A stretch of DNA of 64,000 nt from Sciurus carolinensis (Eukaryota; Chordata; Mammalia; Rodentia; Sciuridae): contig NC_062226.1 of NCBI RefSeq assembly GCF_902686445.1, positions 15,534,001 to 15,598,000 on the forward strand, given 5' to 3'. A program made the translations under genes and the position numbers. The notes under the pieces were generated by a model. The model saw only the letters and a program-made list of their open reading frames with translations, was not told the origin of the DNA and did not search any database. This document shows positions 1 through 10,699 of this stretch, one piece after another. The number at the start of each line of letters is the position of its first letter. Position 1 is the stretch's first letter.

Positions 1-175
1 AGAGACTCTGGTGAGGTCTAGAAGGGCCCTAAACACAGATCTTCGGTGCCCTCTCAGTGTGGAATCATGACCTACCACAAACCACCCCATTAGCATAATG
101 AAAGTGATAGCACAGTGATCCAAGGAGCTCATCAATAGCGAAGAAACTTGTGCTTCTTAGGACAATGAATCAAAA

Positions 176-210
<35 letters not shown>

Positions 211-244
211 AACCCAAGGGATTTAACCAGGACCCTGGTACAAG
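1..244. repeat. Window edge with (AAAT)n microsatellite
   Basis: This is non-coding DNA ending in a run of about ten AAAT units (172-212). The bases before the run do not match a SINE body that I recognise, so the run may be an eroded retroelement tail or a free microsatellite. No gene is seen. Confidence 0.6.
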
Positions 245-355
245 GACTAGACAAGTTATTACATTGTAATTACATTGATTGATTTTCAATTTTGGTATCA
301 TCCTTGCATCCCTGGAATAGGCTAAGTGGCTCATGGCTTGAAATCATTACTCTAT

Positions 356-485
356 ATGGTTGTATTTTATTTTATTTTATTTTATCTTTTTTTGTGGTGC
401 TGGGGATTGAACCCAGGGCCTTGTGCTTGTGAGGCAAGCACTCTACCAACTGAGCTATATCCCCAGACCATGGTTGTATTTTATT
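356..485 (-). mobile_element. ID-type (tRNA-Ala/BC1-like) SINE with 16-bp TSD
   Basis: Read on the minus strand, 469 down to 394 is a tRNA-derived unit: an A-box-like 'tagctcagttgg', then 'gtagagtgcttgcc', then a B-box-like 'gggttcaatcccc'. This is the ID/BC1 layout of rodents. The A-rich tail appears on the plus strand as TTTTA repeats (362-393). Perfect 16-bp direct repeats (atggttgtattttatt) lie at 356-371 and 470-485, which marks a clean L1-driven insertion into the older L1. It is a SINE and not a working tRNA gene, because the acceptor stem is lost and an A-tail is present. Confidence 0.93.
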
Positions 486-844
486 TGCTAATATTTTGTT
501 AAAGATTTTTGTGTCTATATTCAGTTTTTTTGTTTTTTCTTTTTGATACCATCATTGTTGAGGGAAATAATAGCTTCATAAAATAAATTGGTAAATGTTC
601 CCTTTTGTTAAATTTTATAGGTGAGATTGTATACAATTTGTATTAAATTTCCTTGTCTTTAAATATTTGGTAGGATTCTTCAGTAAATTCATTTATGTCA
701 GGAGATTTTGATTTGAGACAGTTTTTATGTTATGAGTTTATTTTTAAATATATGCTATTCAAATCATCTATTACATGTTAGGCAAATTGCATAGTTTCTT
801 TTTTTTTTTTCTTTTCTAGGAATTGGCTAATTTCTTAAAAATGA

Positions 845-995
845 AGTAGAATGAAACAGACAGTATTACTCTATGTATCTATATGATTACATGAATGGTG
901 TGAATCTACATTGTGTACAACCATAGAAATGAAAAGTTGTACCCCGTTTGTGTACAATTAATCAAAAGGCAGTCTGTAAAAATAAAAAAAAATTG
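845..995 (+). mobile_element. Sciurid-type L1 3' end, truncated
   Basis: An A-tailed segment with 'gaatgaaacagacag', 'gattacatgaatggtgtgaa', 'acaaccatagaaatgaaa' and 'tttgtgtacaat', ending in an A-rich run at 978-993. The same blocks occur at 43020-43215. The A-tail and shared 3' end mark a 5'-truncated non-LTR retroelement. From memory this is the 3' UTR of squirrel L1s. It interrupts the older reverse L1, so it is the younger of the two. Confidence 0.7.
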
Positions 996-1404
996 TAGAG
1001 TTTATGAGTGGAGTTGTTTATACTTTTTCTTGGTTATCCTTTTGATAGATGAAGAACTTAGTAATATCTCCAGTTTCATTTATGATTTTGACTGATTGAA
1101 ATTTCTTTATCAGTTTTCTTAAAGAGTTGCCACTTACATTGTTGTCTTCAAACAACCAACTCTTTGCTATGATACTTCTGCCTATTGAGTTTATGTTTCT
1201 CATTTTATTGATTATTGATCTAATCTTACCATGTTATCCCTTTTGTTTGCTTTGGATTTCTTGGTCCTTGAAACAGGAACTCAGATTATTGCTTTGGCTG
1301 TGTTCCACCAATTTTGATATGTTGTATTTTTATCCAGTTCAATGTATTTTGTATTTCTGTTGAGACCTGCTGTGTTATCCATGTATTATTTAGAAGTGAG
1401 CTAT

Positions 1405-1787
1405 TGTATTAGCCTATTTTCTCTTGCCAATAACAATACCACAGATGGGGTAAGAAATTTAAAAAGGGGCCTGTTTTTGTTCAAAGTTCTGATCCAAGGT
1501 TGAGCAGCTGCATATGGTGATGGACAGCTTGCTGTCAGAGTCCTAAGGCAACCCAGGGAACTACATGATGCTTGTGCATATGGTCTCTCTCCATCTTCTT
1601 AAAAAGGCACTAGTTTTCAATTATGGGGACTCTACCTTTAGGACCTCATCTAATTTTAATTGCTTCCTGAAGTTCCCTGTCTCAAAACACTAATTGGATC
1701 AGTTTTCCACTCTCTTAATATCTCAAAATGGGGAAAAAATTTGAACATGAGCTTTGGAGAGGACATATTCATATTCATATCATAGGA
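1405..1787 (-). mobile_element. MaLR (MST/MLT1-like) solo LTR
   Basis: The plus strand begins 'tgtattagcctattttctc' and runs through 'ataccacagatgggg', 'gatccaaggttgagcagc' and 'gacctcatctaattttaatt', ending near 'gaacatgagctttggagagg'. This is the reverse complement of an ERVL-MaLR LTR. No internal retroviral region is present, so it is a solo LTR. It splits L1 sequence that resumes at about 1788. Confidence 0.8.
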
Positions 1788-3408
1788 GTTGCTTAGTTTA
1801 CAACTAATTGAAGATTTTCCTGATTCCATTGTGGCCAGAGAATATACTCTGTATGATTTCATTTCTCTTAAATCAGTTGGGGTTTGTTTTATGTCCCAAC
1901 ATATGGTCTATCTTGACAATGTGTGATTAACTAGAATTGGCATTATTATTGGGTGGATATCCTATAAGTGTTTGACAGATCATATTGGTTGATGATGATA
2001 TTGGGATCTTTTTTTTTTTGATTGTTTGTTTGGTTGGTTGGTTTTACTGATTTTCTGCTATGTTTTAACATCAATTATTGAGTTTGGCATTAGTGGTTAA
2101 AATCTACAACTATAATTTTGGGTTAGTTAATTTCTCTTTCCATTTCCAGTCAGCTTTTTCTTCACACATTCATAAGCTATTCTTTGGTGAATACACATTA
2201 ATAATGCTATGTCTTCTAGACAGATTAATACTTTTGAAATTATGTAATACCCCTGTTTCTCTGCAAACTTTATTTGCTCTTGTTTAATTTGCTAATGTTA
2301 ATATAGCCCTCCAATTTTCCTCTGATTAATAATTGCATGACATATACTTTTTAATCCTCTGACTTTCAAATCTAACTAAATTGCTTTATTCAGGGTGAGT
2401 CCCTTTAATCATGTTGTTCTGTCATAGTTTTTTAAATCCAATCTGCTAATCTCTATTTATTTAATTGTCATGTTTAGACCATTTACATTTAATATAATTT
2501 TTACATATTAAGATTTTAGTATGCCATGTTTTTTGTTTGTTAATTTTCTCTTTGTTTTGCTTTTTATTTCTCTGTTTTCTTTTCCCTGTCTTTCTTCAGG
2601 TCACTTAAGTATTTTTAAAATTTCCTTTTAAAGTATCCATAGCTTTGAGTTTATCTCTTGTATAGCTTTTACATTGAATTAGAATTTCACATACTTTTCA
2701 TAGTCTATTAGCATCCTAATTTTACCAGTTTGAGTACAGAAATGTTAGCTCCCTCACTGTCTTTTACTTTCTCCTTTTCTAATAAAATTATCCAAACATT
2801 TCCTATAGAAACATCATGCAATGGTTAAATTTTGCTTCATTTATTCAATATAATTTAGGAATATTAAAAGAATAAGAATGGCTGTTATTTTTATGTACAG
2901 TGTGTACCCATACTTTGTGTGCAGTATTCTTTATTTCTGATATTCCAAGTATTCTTCTTTATCATTTATTTCTAGTTAAAGAACTTTCTTTAGAAATCCA
3001 TTCATGTAGGTTGGCTAACAAGGTATTTTAGTATTCCTTGATATAAGAATATCTTAATTCCCATTCAATTATATCACATACTTGGTTAGGTTTTGGATTT
3101 TGTGTTGCCAATTCTTTTCTTCTAACATTTGAAAAATATTAGACCATTCTTTTCTTGTCTCCATGATAAAAATTACACAATAATTTAAATTGTTCTTCTC
3201 TTATAGGTAAAATATCATCTTCCTCTTGCTTCTTTCAATAATATTTCTTTGACTTTAGGTTTCAAAAGTTTAATTATAATGAGACTTGATGTGGTTTATT
3301 TGAGGTTAGTCTATTTGCAGATTACTTAGCTAATCCGAACCTGAAGGCTTATGTCTTAACCAATTTTAGAAGTTTTCGGGACACATCTCTGACTCCTTTT
3401 TAAATCAT

Positions 3409-3961
3409 TATAATGGTTCATTTGAATTGTCAACTTGATTGGATTAAGAGATGCCACGATTAAGAGGCCTCTGTGTGTGTCAATGAGGGCGAGTCTAGGA
3501 ATGATTGGAATGTGGGACTGTGAGCTGAAGTGGAGACCCTCCCTAAACGTGGGTAGCACTGCCCAATAGGATGATGACTTGGATGAAATAAAAGTTGGAA
3601 GAACAAGGAAGCAGAAGCAGATGCAAGCTCCACTCTTCTTGAATGGATTCTTGATTGCTGCTTGAATCATCTGAGGATATCAGACTCCCACTTCTTCAAA
3701 CTTTCAAAGCAGACTCCGCCAGTGATTTTCCAGGTTGTTTCCAGAAGCCTTGACCTTGGACTAAGGTAGCACTGTTGATCTTCTTCTTCTGGTGCTTCTG
3801 CCTCTTGGACTGTGCAGCTATTGGTTCTTCCAGCTCTCTAGCCTGCAGACGGTCATTGTGGACTATCCAGCTTCTGGTCATGAAAGTCAATCTAATAAAT
3901 CCCCTTTTTATAATCGTACTTCCTCTTGATTCTGTTCCTCTAGAGAACCCTGACTAATATA
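3409..3961 (+). mobile_element. ERVL-type (MLT2-like) solo LTR with 5-bp TSD
   Basis: About 553 bp. It opens with 'tataatggttcatttgaat' and 'gtcaacttgattgg', carries 'gtagcactgcccaatagg' and a poly(A) signal region 'ctaataaatcccc' (3891-3903), and ends 'agagaaccctgactaatata', which is the classic ERVL/MLT2-type LTR end. It is flanked by the perfect 5-bp repeat atcat at 3404-3408 and 3962-3966. Terminal TG and CA have decayed to TA and TA. No gag, pol or env remains. Confidence 0.85.
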
Positions 3962-5249
3962 ATCATACTATTTTTCTCTTCTCCTTTTGGGAAATTGTTA
4001 AAATAAAAGTTAAATATTCTGCTATATTCCCACCAATCTCTATGATCTTGTTCATGTTTGTCAGTCTATTTTCTATTATTAAGATTGGGACATTTTAATT
4101 ATTTTGTCTCCTAGTTTACTGATCTTTTTCTTGGTCTCTTTTCTGCTCTTGGACCTGTCTGTGAAGCTTTTAATTTCAGCCATTGCAATTTTCAGTTTAT
4201 TCAGGTTATTTGTTGAGACATTTTATTTTCAATTTGTGTTAGCAATACTTCTAATTTCTTATCAAAGCATTTTTTGTAAAACCAATGCACTTTAAAAAAG
4301 TCACGGAATTCTACAATCTCCATCATTTTAGTGGGACATATACTGGATTTGTTCTTTTAATTTTATCTTAGTTCAAGATCTTGGATCATTGTGTAAAGTT
4401 GTCTCCTATTAAAAGCTACATTTTTTTTTTTTGTATTATGAAAGTATAGAGGTCATTTAGACCATTTTATTTGTTTTATTTTCTGTTGGGTGCAGGCAGA
4501 AGTCCTGATTCTCTATTTGACCTCCATTGCCACCAAGGGGAGATAATGAGTGCCAGCCATGTACATGGTCTCCACTGATACTGTGGAGAGGGTGACCTGC
4601 TTACTGTAGCATGACAGTGCAGTATGACCTTCCAGTTAGTGTCCTTTGACACCACTCCAGTGAGCTGTAGCAGGGCTACCTCATAACCCTGATAACTGTA
4701 GGCTAGATGTGGAAGTCCAGGCTCTTTCTGTAGTCTTCAAGATACCATGGATTGGGGTGGAAATCATTACCAGTTTATGTGAAAAAAGTACCACATTTCT
4801 ACTTTCCCACTTTGTCTTCTCTGATACTATGCTCATGAGGGTGTTGCCATGTCTCTTTATAACCTTACCATACACAAAGTGTAGGTTCCCCACTGGACTA
4901 TTGCTGACAAGGTGACATGTGACCTACCCCGCCCCATGGTGTTTGAATGGAGAACAGCAGTCATTCTCTACAAGTTTTTTTTTCTTTCTTGTTAAACTGA
5001 CACCTCCTGATTTTTGATGCTAGCAGGGTTTTATTTTGGCCTATTTTATCTGTGCTTACTGGTATCTCTGCATGTCAGCTTCTTTTCTGCCAATTCTAGG
5101 ACACCTGATGGAGAACCCAAAGAATTCGCAGCCATGACATTCTTCAGCTTCCAAGGTCCGTCTATAGTCCTCTGTCTTCTTTCTGCCCATGAGTCTTCTC
5201 ATGTTTGTTTTATATATATATAAACATTTTTTTTACTGCAATATCAATT

Positions 5250-5443
5250 TTTATGAATAAAGTTTTATTGGAAAGCTGTGCCCATTTGTTTCCATACACG
5301 GTTTATGGCTGCATTCATGCTACAGTGTCAGAATTGAGTAGTTGTAACAGAGAATGTATTGCTTGAAAAGCCTAAAATATTTACTATGTGACTCTTTACA
5401 GGAAAAACAAAACAAAACAACAACAAAAAGGTTTTGCTGGCTC
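5250..5443 (-). mobile_element. TIR-type (hAT-like) short element, copy 1
   Basis: Contains 'ataaagttttattgg', 'gtttatggctgcattcatgc' and 'gcctaaaatatttactatg', and ends with an AAC-rich stretch and 'ggttttgctggctcc'. A copy at 52563-52762 is the same family in the opposite direction, and a third lies at 37896-38075. The ends of the 52563 copy form imperfect inverted repeats ('caggcaaactttt' against 'ggcagacc'), which suggests a non-autonomous DNA transposon. I do not assert a family name. Confidence 0.6.
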
Positions 5444-6074
5444 CACATTGTTATAGAATAGTCCCTGAAACTTGCAAATACCACTTCCTTATCCCACTCA
5501 GTAGAAAGGGATCATGTTAGGAAAGCTGGTAAAATAGTATCTGTCTTTGTGATTTGTATCCAGCTAAAATTTAGAGGTCCTGTTGCTACAGAAGGAGGGA
5601 AGAATTGATATTGGAGAAAAATAGCAGTTTTTGTTATAAATAGTATTGTAAAGTCTTCTCTTCTAAAATCTTACAGCAGCTATTAAAATATAGTCATAGA
5701 GAATATTTCACCAAACCTACCAAATAAATACAAATAATCACAGCAGAGCAAAATCACAGTTACCTACTTATATACTATTCATATTATATCATACTTTTTA
5801 TACGGCACATATCATTAGCGTAAATGACTTTTAAGAAATCCTGTGATTAAGAAAACAAGTTAACTTTGTTTAATTTACATTCTCAAACTTATTTAAATAA
5901 GACCTCTCATCACCACCCATCTTTTTCCAATATATTCTTATAACATCCTATGGAAGGAACTTCCACAGAAAAAATGTATGTTGTGTCCTTCTTTTAGAGG
6001 TTGTCAAGATATATCAGTATTTTAAGACCTCAAAAAGTCCTGGATGAGTAAACTCCATTTAATTTCTATGTCCA
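5444..6074. other. Unique AT-rich DNA, no gene
   Basis: I see no repeat family, exon or RNA gene here. The stretch is AT-rich with stops in all frames. Confidence 0.6.
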
Positions 6075-6172
6075 ATATTTCCCAAACTTAACTGACCACA
6101 GAATCAGTTTCTGTATACAACACTAACCCAAATTCCCAGATCTGCCCTATTTTGTTTTTTTTTTTTTTTTTT
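6075..6172. mobile_element. Possible hAT-Charlie (MER5/MER58-like) scrap plus T-run
   Basis: 'tatttcccaaacttaactg' and 'cacagaatcagtttc' resemble the start of MER5/MER58-type elements. A run of about 18 T follows (6155-6172). The match is short and the call weak. Confidence 0.3.
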
Positions 6173-6254
6173 GGTTCTATTAAGGCATTTATTAATTTTT
6201 GTATTATAATTATGTAAAATATAGTGGTCACTGCTGAACTATGATTTTTTGCAA

Positions 6255-6420
6255 TTTATTTACTTAGCAGTATCAGGTATTAAACCAGAGGCACACGACC
6301 ACTGAACTACATCCCAGCCCTTTTAATTTCATTTTGGCATGGGGTCTCACTAAGTTGCAATCCTTCTGCCTCAGCCTCTCGAGTTGCTGGGATTATAGGC
6401 ATGTGCTACCATGCCCAGCT
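6255..6420 (-). mobile_element. B1-dID (MEN-like) composite SINE
   Basis: On the minus strand it begins 'agctgggcatggtagcac' and 'gcctataatcccagc' (B1, 7SL-derived), then 'aggctgaggcagaaggatt', and after an A-rich linker an ID-like unit 'gggctgggatgtagttcag' (about 6322 down to 6304). This B1 plus ID-like fusion is known from squirrels and dormice as B1-dID/MEN. It has decayed, the B1 half is shortened, and I found no clear target duplication. Confidence 0.82.
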
Positions 6421-6689
6421 ATAGTATTTTTTTTTGGTCAACCATATTTTTGATACTATTTTCAAAGCTATGATACTACTAACAACCATTACATATTAAA
6501 AATCGTCAACTTTTTTAACCCATTAAGTATTAACAACAAACATTGATTAAATGTGGGTGGACACGTACATTATGTAGCCTAGAGTTGCTATTCTTTAAAT
6601 ATTATTCAATACATGTCTGTTGTTTCTCTCTTTCTAACCAGGACAAAGCAGCTGTATCTTACTCATTTTATCACCCACAATAATAATGA
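6421..6689. other. Unique AT-rich DNA
   Basis: A short T-run (6427-6435) is followed by AT-rich sequence with no recognised feature. Confidence 0.6.
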
Positions 6690-6860
6690 TAATAGCTACC
6701 ATTTATTGATTTCCTCTTATGTGCTAAATTGATGACATATATTTCATCTTCATAAAAGCCCCATGAGATAAATATTATGATATTTAACTACCTAGAAGGA
6801 AACAAGTCTCAGAGAGGCAAAGCTACATGCTCCAAAATCACACACCCAATAATTCAAACA
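6690..6860 (-). mobile_element. MIR SINE
   Basis: The order 'ataatgataatagctacc', 'atttattgatttcc', 'catgagataaatatta', 'cagagaggcaaag' is the reverse complement of the MIR 3' half and core. The copy is old and diverged, with no direct repeats visible. Confidence 0.75.
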
Positions 6861-6959
6861 AAAAAATAATTCAAAAAAATAATTATTTATTTGCTCATTA
6901 TTTTCAAGAATTAATTTAAAAAAAAGAGTCTCTCTCTTTTTTAATGTTATAGTTGTTTT

Positions 6960-7320
6960 ACCACCTACTTTAAAATCTGCTCACATGGCACTATATCCCC
7001 AGGCTTGGGGTAAGTTGCTCTGTGGCTCTCTTTAAAGCTGGATGAACGAGCAGCACAGATGTTGGCTTAGAGTCAGAGAGATTCTCTGTAGATGGAATCC
7101 TCTTTTCTCCCTGAGTCTGTTAAACCAGAAGAAATGGGACATCTTTGGGTTGGAGTGTGATCACTTATCTTACCTGTTAATCAGACTTCAACTTCTGTAT
7201 CTTGCCCTGCGAGGGACATCTTGTCCTTCCGAGCCTTAGAGCCATTGATCCTTCGGCTTAAGTCCTGTGAGAGAGCTGACATATCAATAAAATCCTACTG
7301 TTACTTTTCTCTAATCATCA
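6960..7320 (+). other. Possible LTR remnant with poly(A) signal, unassigned
   Basis: 'cttggggtaagttgctctg', a pyrimidine-rich middle, 'gccctgcgagggacatc', and 'caataaaatcctactgtta' near 7285-7303 look like the end of a class I ERV LTR. No TG...CA boundaries or internal sequence could be fixed. The 65-codon open frame at 7042-7239 has no known motif. Confidence 0.25.
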
Positions 7321-7436
7321 AAGAGGGCCGATCAAGATGGAGAACACAATGAAGACCAGAAGGCCAGAGTCAGCAAGATTCAGCACCTGCTTAGAGGAGA
7401 GGGAGGCACTGAGGGCAGCAGAAGGGCCTATGCTGT

Positions 7437-7442
7437 GTGTGC

Positions 7443-7532
<90 letters not shown>

Positions 7533-7550
7533 AAGAGAGAGAGAGAGATT
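7437..7550. repeat. Compound (GT)n-(GA)n microsatellite
   Basis: About 18 GT units (7445-7482) pass directly into about 32 GA units with a few breaks (7483-7548). It is open in several frames and yields artificial C/V and R/E-rich translations. Confidence 0.95.
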
Positions 7551-7574
7551 TCTACTCAGTGGGACAAGAAGTCT

Positions 7575-7790
7575 TGTACTTAATGATAATAATGGTGAAG
7601 GTGATGATGATGGATAACATTTACTGAGAGTTTGCTACTTATCAGGCATAGTTTGAGAGCTCTACTCGACTAATTTAATTCTTATACTGACCTTTTGAGA
7701 AAATCAAAACCATCCTCATTTCACAGATGTGGAAATGGAGGTAGGGGAGATAAAGCAATGAGCCTGGAGCAATGGATTAGAAAGAGAAAT
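7575..7790 (-). mobile_element. MIR SINE
   Basis: 'taatgataataatgg', 'taacatttactgagag', 'catcctcatttcacagatg' and 'ggaaatggagg' follow the reverse MIR consensus. Confidence 0.7.
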
Positions 7791-8221
7791 TAATCCAGAG
7801 ATCAGTTTTGTGTATGAGCTTCAGGAAGTGGTAGGATGTTGGCTGGAGAACCCAGTTGGAGTTCCCCAATTGACTGCGCATGCTCACTTCCACATAGTTA
7901 ATAGAAGTGTGGACTGGCAAACTTTACCATTTCTAGTATTGCCCTGAACATTACCTTCCGCCCTCAGAGGCTCCTTACCTGCAAAACAGGATTCACAAGT
8001 GACCCATTGCTCTCCAAGCTGTTCCTAGGACTGAATGAGGTATAGCAGGTGAAGCGCCTGGCTCATGGGAGATTCCTGGCCAGCTTTCACCCATCCTGCC
8101 TTCTTCTACTGCAGGAATAGCTGTGAGGAGCAAATAAATAATGACTGGAGTTGCTGACCATTTACTTCTCCCTTCCTCCTGCATTTTATTTTATTTCCCC
8201 CTGCATTTACTAGCTTACTTC
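7791..8221. other. Unique DNA, no gene
   Basis: No repeat family or exon recognised. The 63-codon reverse open frame (7993-8184) has no motif. Confidence 0.6.
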
Positions 8222-8400
8222 AACCCAATGCAGGTAGGTGCTCTTGTCCTCCTGATCATCTTTGTACACTTTTGTGATTATTTCTTCAGGACATATTTTC
8301 AAAAGTGGAATTTCTGGGTCAGTGAATGCATTTTCTAGGATCTTGACATGTATGTCCAACTCAGCTTCCTATAAATTACTAATTTAGCTAATGCATAATG
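8222..8400 (-). mobile_element. L1M 3' region fragment
   Basis: 'tcttcaggacatattttc', 'gtggaatttctgggtcagtg' and 'ggatcttgacatg' match the reverse complement of an old L1 3' region (the 'ggaattgctgggtca' block). Confidence 0.65.
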
Positions 8401-8989
8401 TGTTTTAAGAAATCATGGCTTCTTTACTTGGTATCTTTTCTTACACTTCATTTCTGTCTTTCACAGCTCCTAAGCCTGTGTTGTATACCACGAGTTGCCC
8501 CAAAGAACAATAAACATGCAAGTAGAAATTTTACCTTTTTCATTTTAATAACAGCAGAAAAAATTCTCATAATACTGTACCGGGAGATAAAAGTGTGACT
8601 TAAAACATAATAATAATTCTGTGGTCTACTGAGAGCTCCTTCATAGGAGAAGACTATGAGATATTCTGTCAAACTGCTAAAATAACACAAGAAAAATATA
8701 CTGTGGATCTGGGATTTAGCTATCCAAAAGGGCTTTGTGGATATGAGGAATTTGCTCTTTAAATAGTTTGAAGAAGAGGCTGAAGAATCTCTTTCTTTGA
8801 GATTTGTTTATTATACTTACTTCACACATGAAAAAACCTGAGGTTTGTTTCTGTACGGGATGATCGAAGCTATATTCCACTGAAAACAGGGACAAGGATG
8901 GCCTAATTCTTTGGATAATGTCTGTCTCAAATTTGCTGGTGAGACTGGGAAAGCTGCTTGCCTATCCTGGGTCTGGATTTCTACCTCCA
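8401..8989. other. Unique DNA, no gene
   Basis: No repeat recognised. Open frames on both strands around 8398-8690 overlap one another and have no motif. Confidence 0.6.
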
Positions 8990-9470
8990 AGGTGGATGGC
9001 TTGTCTTCATTGTCTGATCCTGTGTGTGTCCCTCCTCAGCTCACTGCCCCATCCATCCTGGCTGCCCTGGGCTTCCTCACACTTGCCAGACTCCTTTATA
9101 TCTCAAGATCCAGGATTCTTCCTTCAAACCCAAATGGTGGACCATTCTACATGAGTTGCTTTTACTGGCTTTTCTCAGTATTATCTCTTCATTATGTTCA
9201 TTGTATTTATTCTTCCTTCAAATGCCTATCATTAAGAATCTTACTCTCCTTCTCAGCACTAATCATACCAAAAATAACTATCTGCGATTTATTTTTATTG
9301 ACCATCTTTACTCTACACTAAGTCCATGTGGTTATTTCTTTTATTTTCTTCCATCAACTGCTACTGTACCTAGCAGGAGTTGCATGCTTGAAGTCAGTGA
9401 ATGAAAGTATGAATAAATGAACGGATGAATGAATGGATGAATGGATGCCTGACTGGATGGATGAATGGAC
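8990..9470 (+). mobile_element. L2 3' end with (TGAA/TGGA)n tail
   Basis: A pyrimidine-rich stretch ('cccatccatcctggc', 'gggcttcctcac') leads to 'tactgtacctagcagg' and 'gtgaatgaaagtatgaataa'. This is the decayed L2 3' end, followed by its usual tetranucleotide tail (9397-9470). The overlapping open frames here (8911-9404) are L2 sequence and not a gene. Confidence 0.6.
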
Positions 9471-10699
9471 TATCCTTCCATCCATGCCATGACCTCTAGA
9501 GGTTAATCCTAGTCTCTCTCATGCTTAGGACTAGAGGTTTCTAGCCCAGAATAGCTTTCAGATCTTCCCATTATAATAGTCCAAGCCCCCAAGCCAACTC
9601 TGACCAGTAAGTCCCAGGCAAGCAAATATTAAATTGATAAAAGGAACTGAATTTGGGGATGTGAGTACATCCTCTCAGAATGGGGTAAAAAGGCTGCCAC
9701 TAGCTGTCTGAGAATGTAGGAAGAAAGAAGGGGGGAGGGAGGACCAGATTATTTTTCATTTTTGGGGGGGGCAGGCATACACCTGTACTCCCTCAGGTGT
9801 GTGACTGGTCATTAATAGATGTTTCCTCCTTAAGCAACAACAAAAAGACAGTGAAAGAGAGGAATGAGCATCCTCTTTGGGGAATTTATGGAAGCATGAA
9901 CAAAGTGTCCCCCAAATCCAGTATGAGATGTAGATAAACAAGCGATGGTGTTTTTAAGAGCCATTCTGCTTGCTATCTTTAGGTAAAGTGCTGCTGTAGT
10001 TCACTCCAAGAGGAGCATGGGAAAGCACATCATGACTGCTTCAATCTTGACTCCTCAGGGGATTATTCTGAAGATGCTAGCGAGGCCATGTAATAATACC
10101 TCTGCAGAGCTACTGTTCCTTCTGCTTGGCAGGATGCAAGCACAGACCTGTCTCAGCTCCTCAAACTCTCTATCAGTTCACTTTTCAAATGACTGAGGGC
10201 AGTCAGAAGGCAGAAAAAGTTCCCCTCCCCCTTCCTTAGCCTCCTTGCATCTTGAGAAGGCAGCCAGGCTGCAGAAGCAGCAGTACACAGGACCCAGGAG
10301 CTGCTAGGTGCCCCCGGGCTGCTGTACTCTGGGTTCCAGGCCTCTGGCAAATCACCTTCAAGTAGCTAAACTTAGACCATCACAGCTTTTCCATGCAGGT
10401 CCCTGCTCTACCCTGCTCCAGTTCTATCCCACTGTTAAAAACTGGATTTTTAAATTGTGCTCCTTGTTCAATGAACTTTATGGGTCACCAAATTCTTCTT
10501 TTCCCATTGTTGTGTGGAACCCAGTGATTTACCCAATTTTCTTGCTCAAAATATTGTTGGCCCCTTGATTGTAAGATCAAGATCAAACAATCTACTATGG
10601 CTTAAGCCCTGTATCCATGTTGCTTTATTTGCTTTACCTCTAGACTTACCTTCCATCCTCCTCTCTTCATTTTGAACAACATTTTGTCAAATTCTTTCC
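9471..10699. other. Unique DNA, no gene
   Basis: It holds a G-run (9764-9772) but no repeat family, splice-bounded exon or RNA gene that I can support. The 86-codon frame at 10308-10568 has no motif. Confidence 0.6.

Larger units (their letters stand above)
245..5215 (-). mobile_element. Old L1 (L1M-type), RT region to 5' UTR, interrupted
   Basis: The plus strand reads as the reverse complement of an L1. Near 298-320 lie the 'ccttgcatccctgg' bases and at 486-515 the 'tgctaatattttgtt' bases typical of antisense ORF2 in the reverse-transcriptase region. Antisense ORF2 upstream parts follow (1127-1405, 1788-2500, with 'cctaacatatggtctatc'-like bases near 1897-1912), then ORF1/5' parts (2600-3400, 3967-4440). 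The end resembles the L1M 5' UTR (4490-5215, 'tgacaccactcc' at 4648). Stops and indels are everywhere, so it is dead. Four younger elements interrupt it at 356-485, 845-995, 1405-1787 and 3409-3961. The subfamily is not resolved. Confidence 0.85.

Noticed and set aside
394..469. tRNA-Ala gene on the minus strand
   Set aside because: A- and B-box-like sequences are present, but there is no closed acceptor stem. The A-rich tail and 16-bp target duplication show an ID SINE.
7337..7627. Cysteine/valine- and arginine/glutamate-rich frames
   Set aside because: They translate the GT/GA microsatellite.
8911..9404. Three overlapping forward frames (78-136 codons)
   Set aside because: They overlap in different frames across an L2 3' end, so they are repeat-derived.
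9397..9470. CRISPR-like or satellite array
   Set aside because: Units are 4 bp (TGAA/TGGA) without spacers, which is a normal L2 tail microsatellite.
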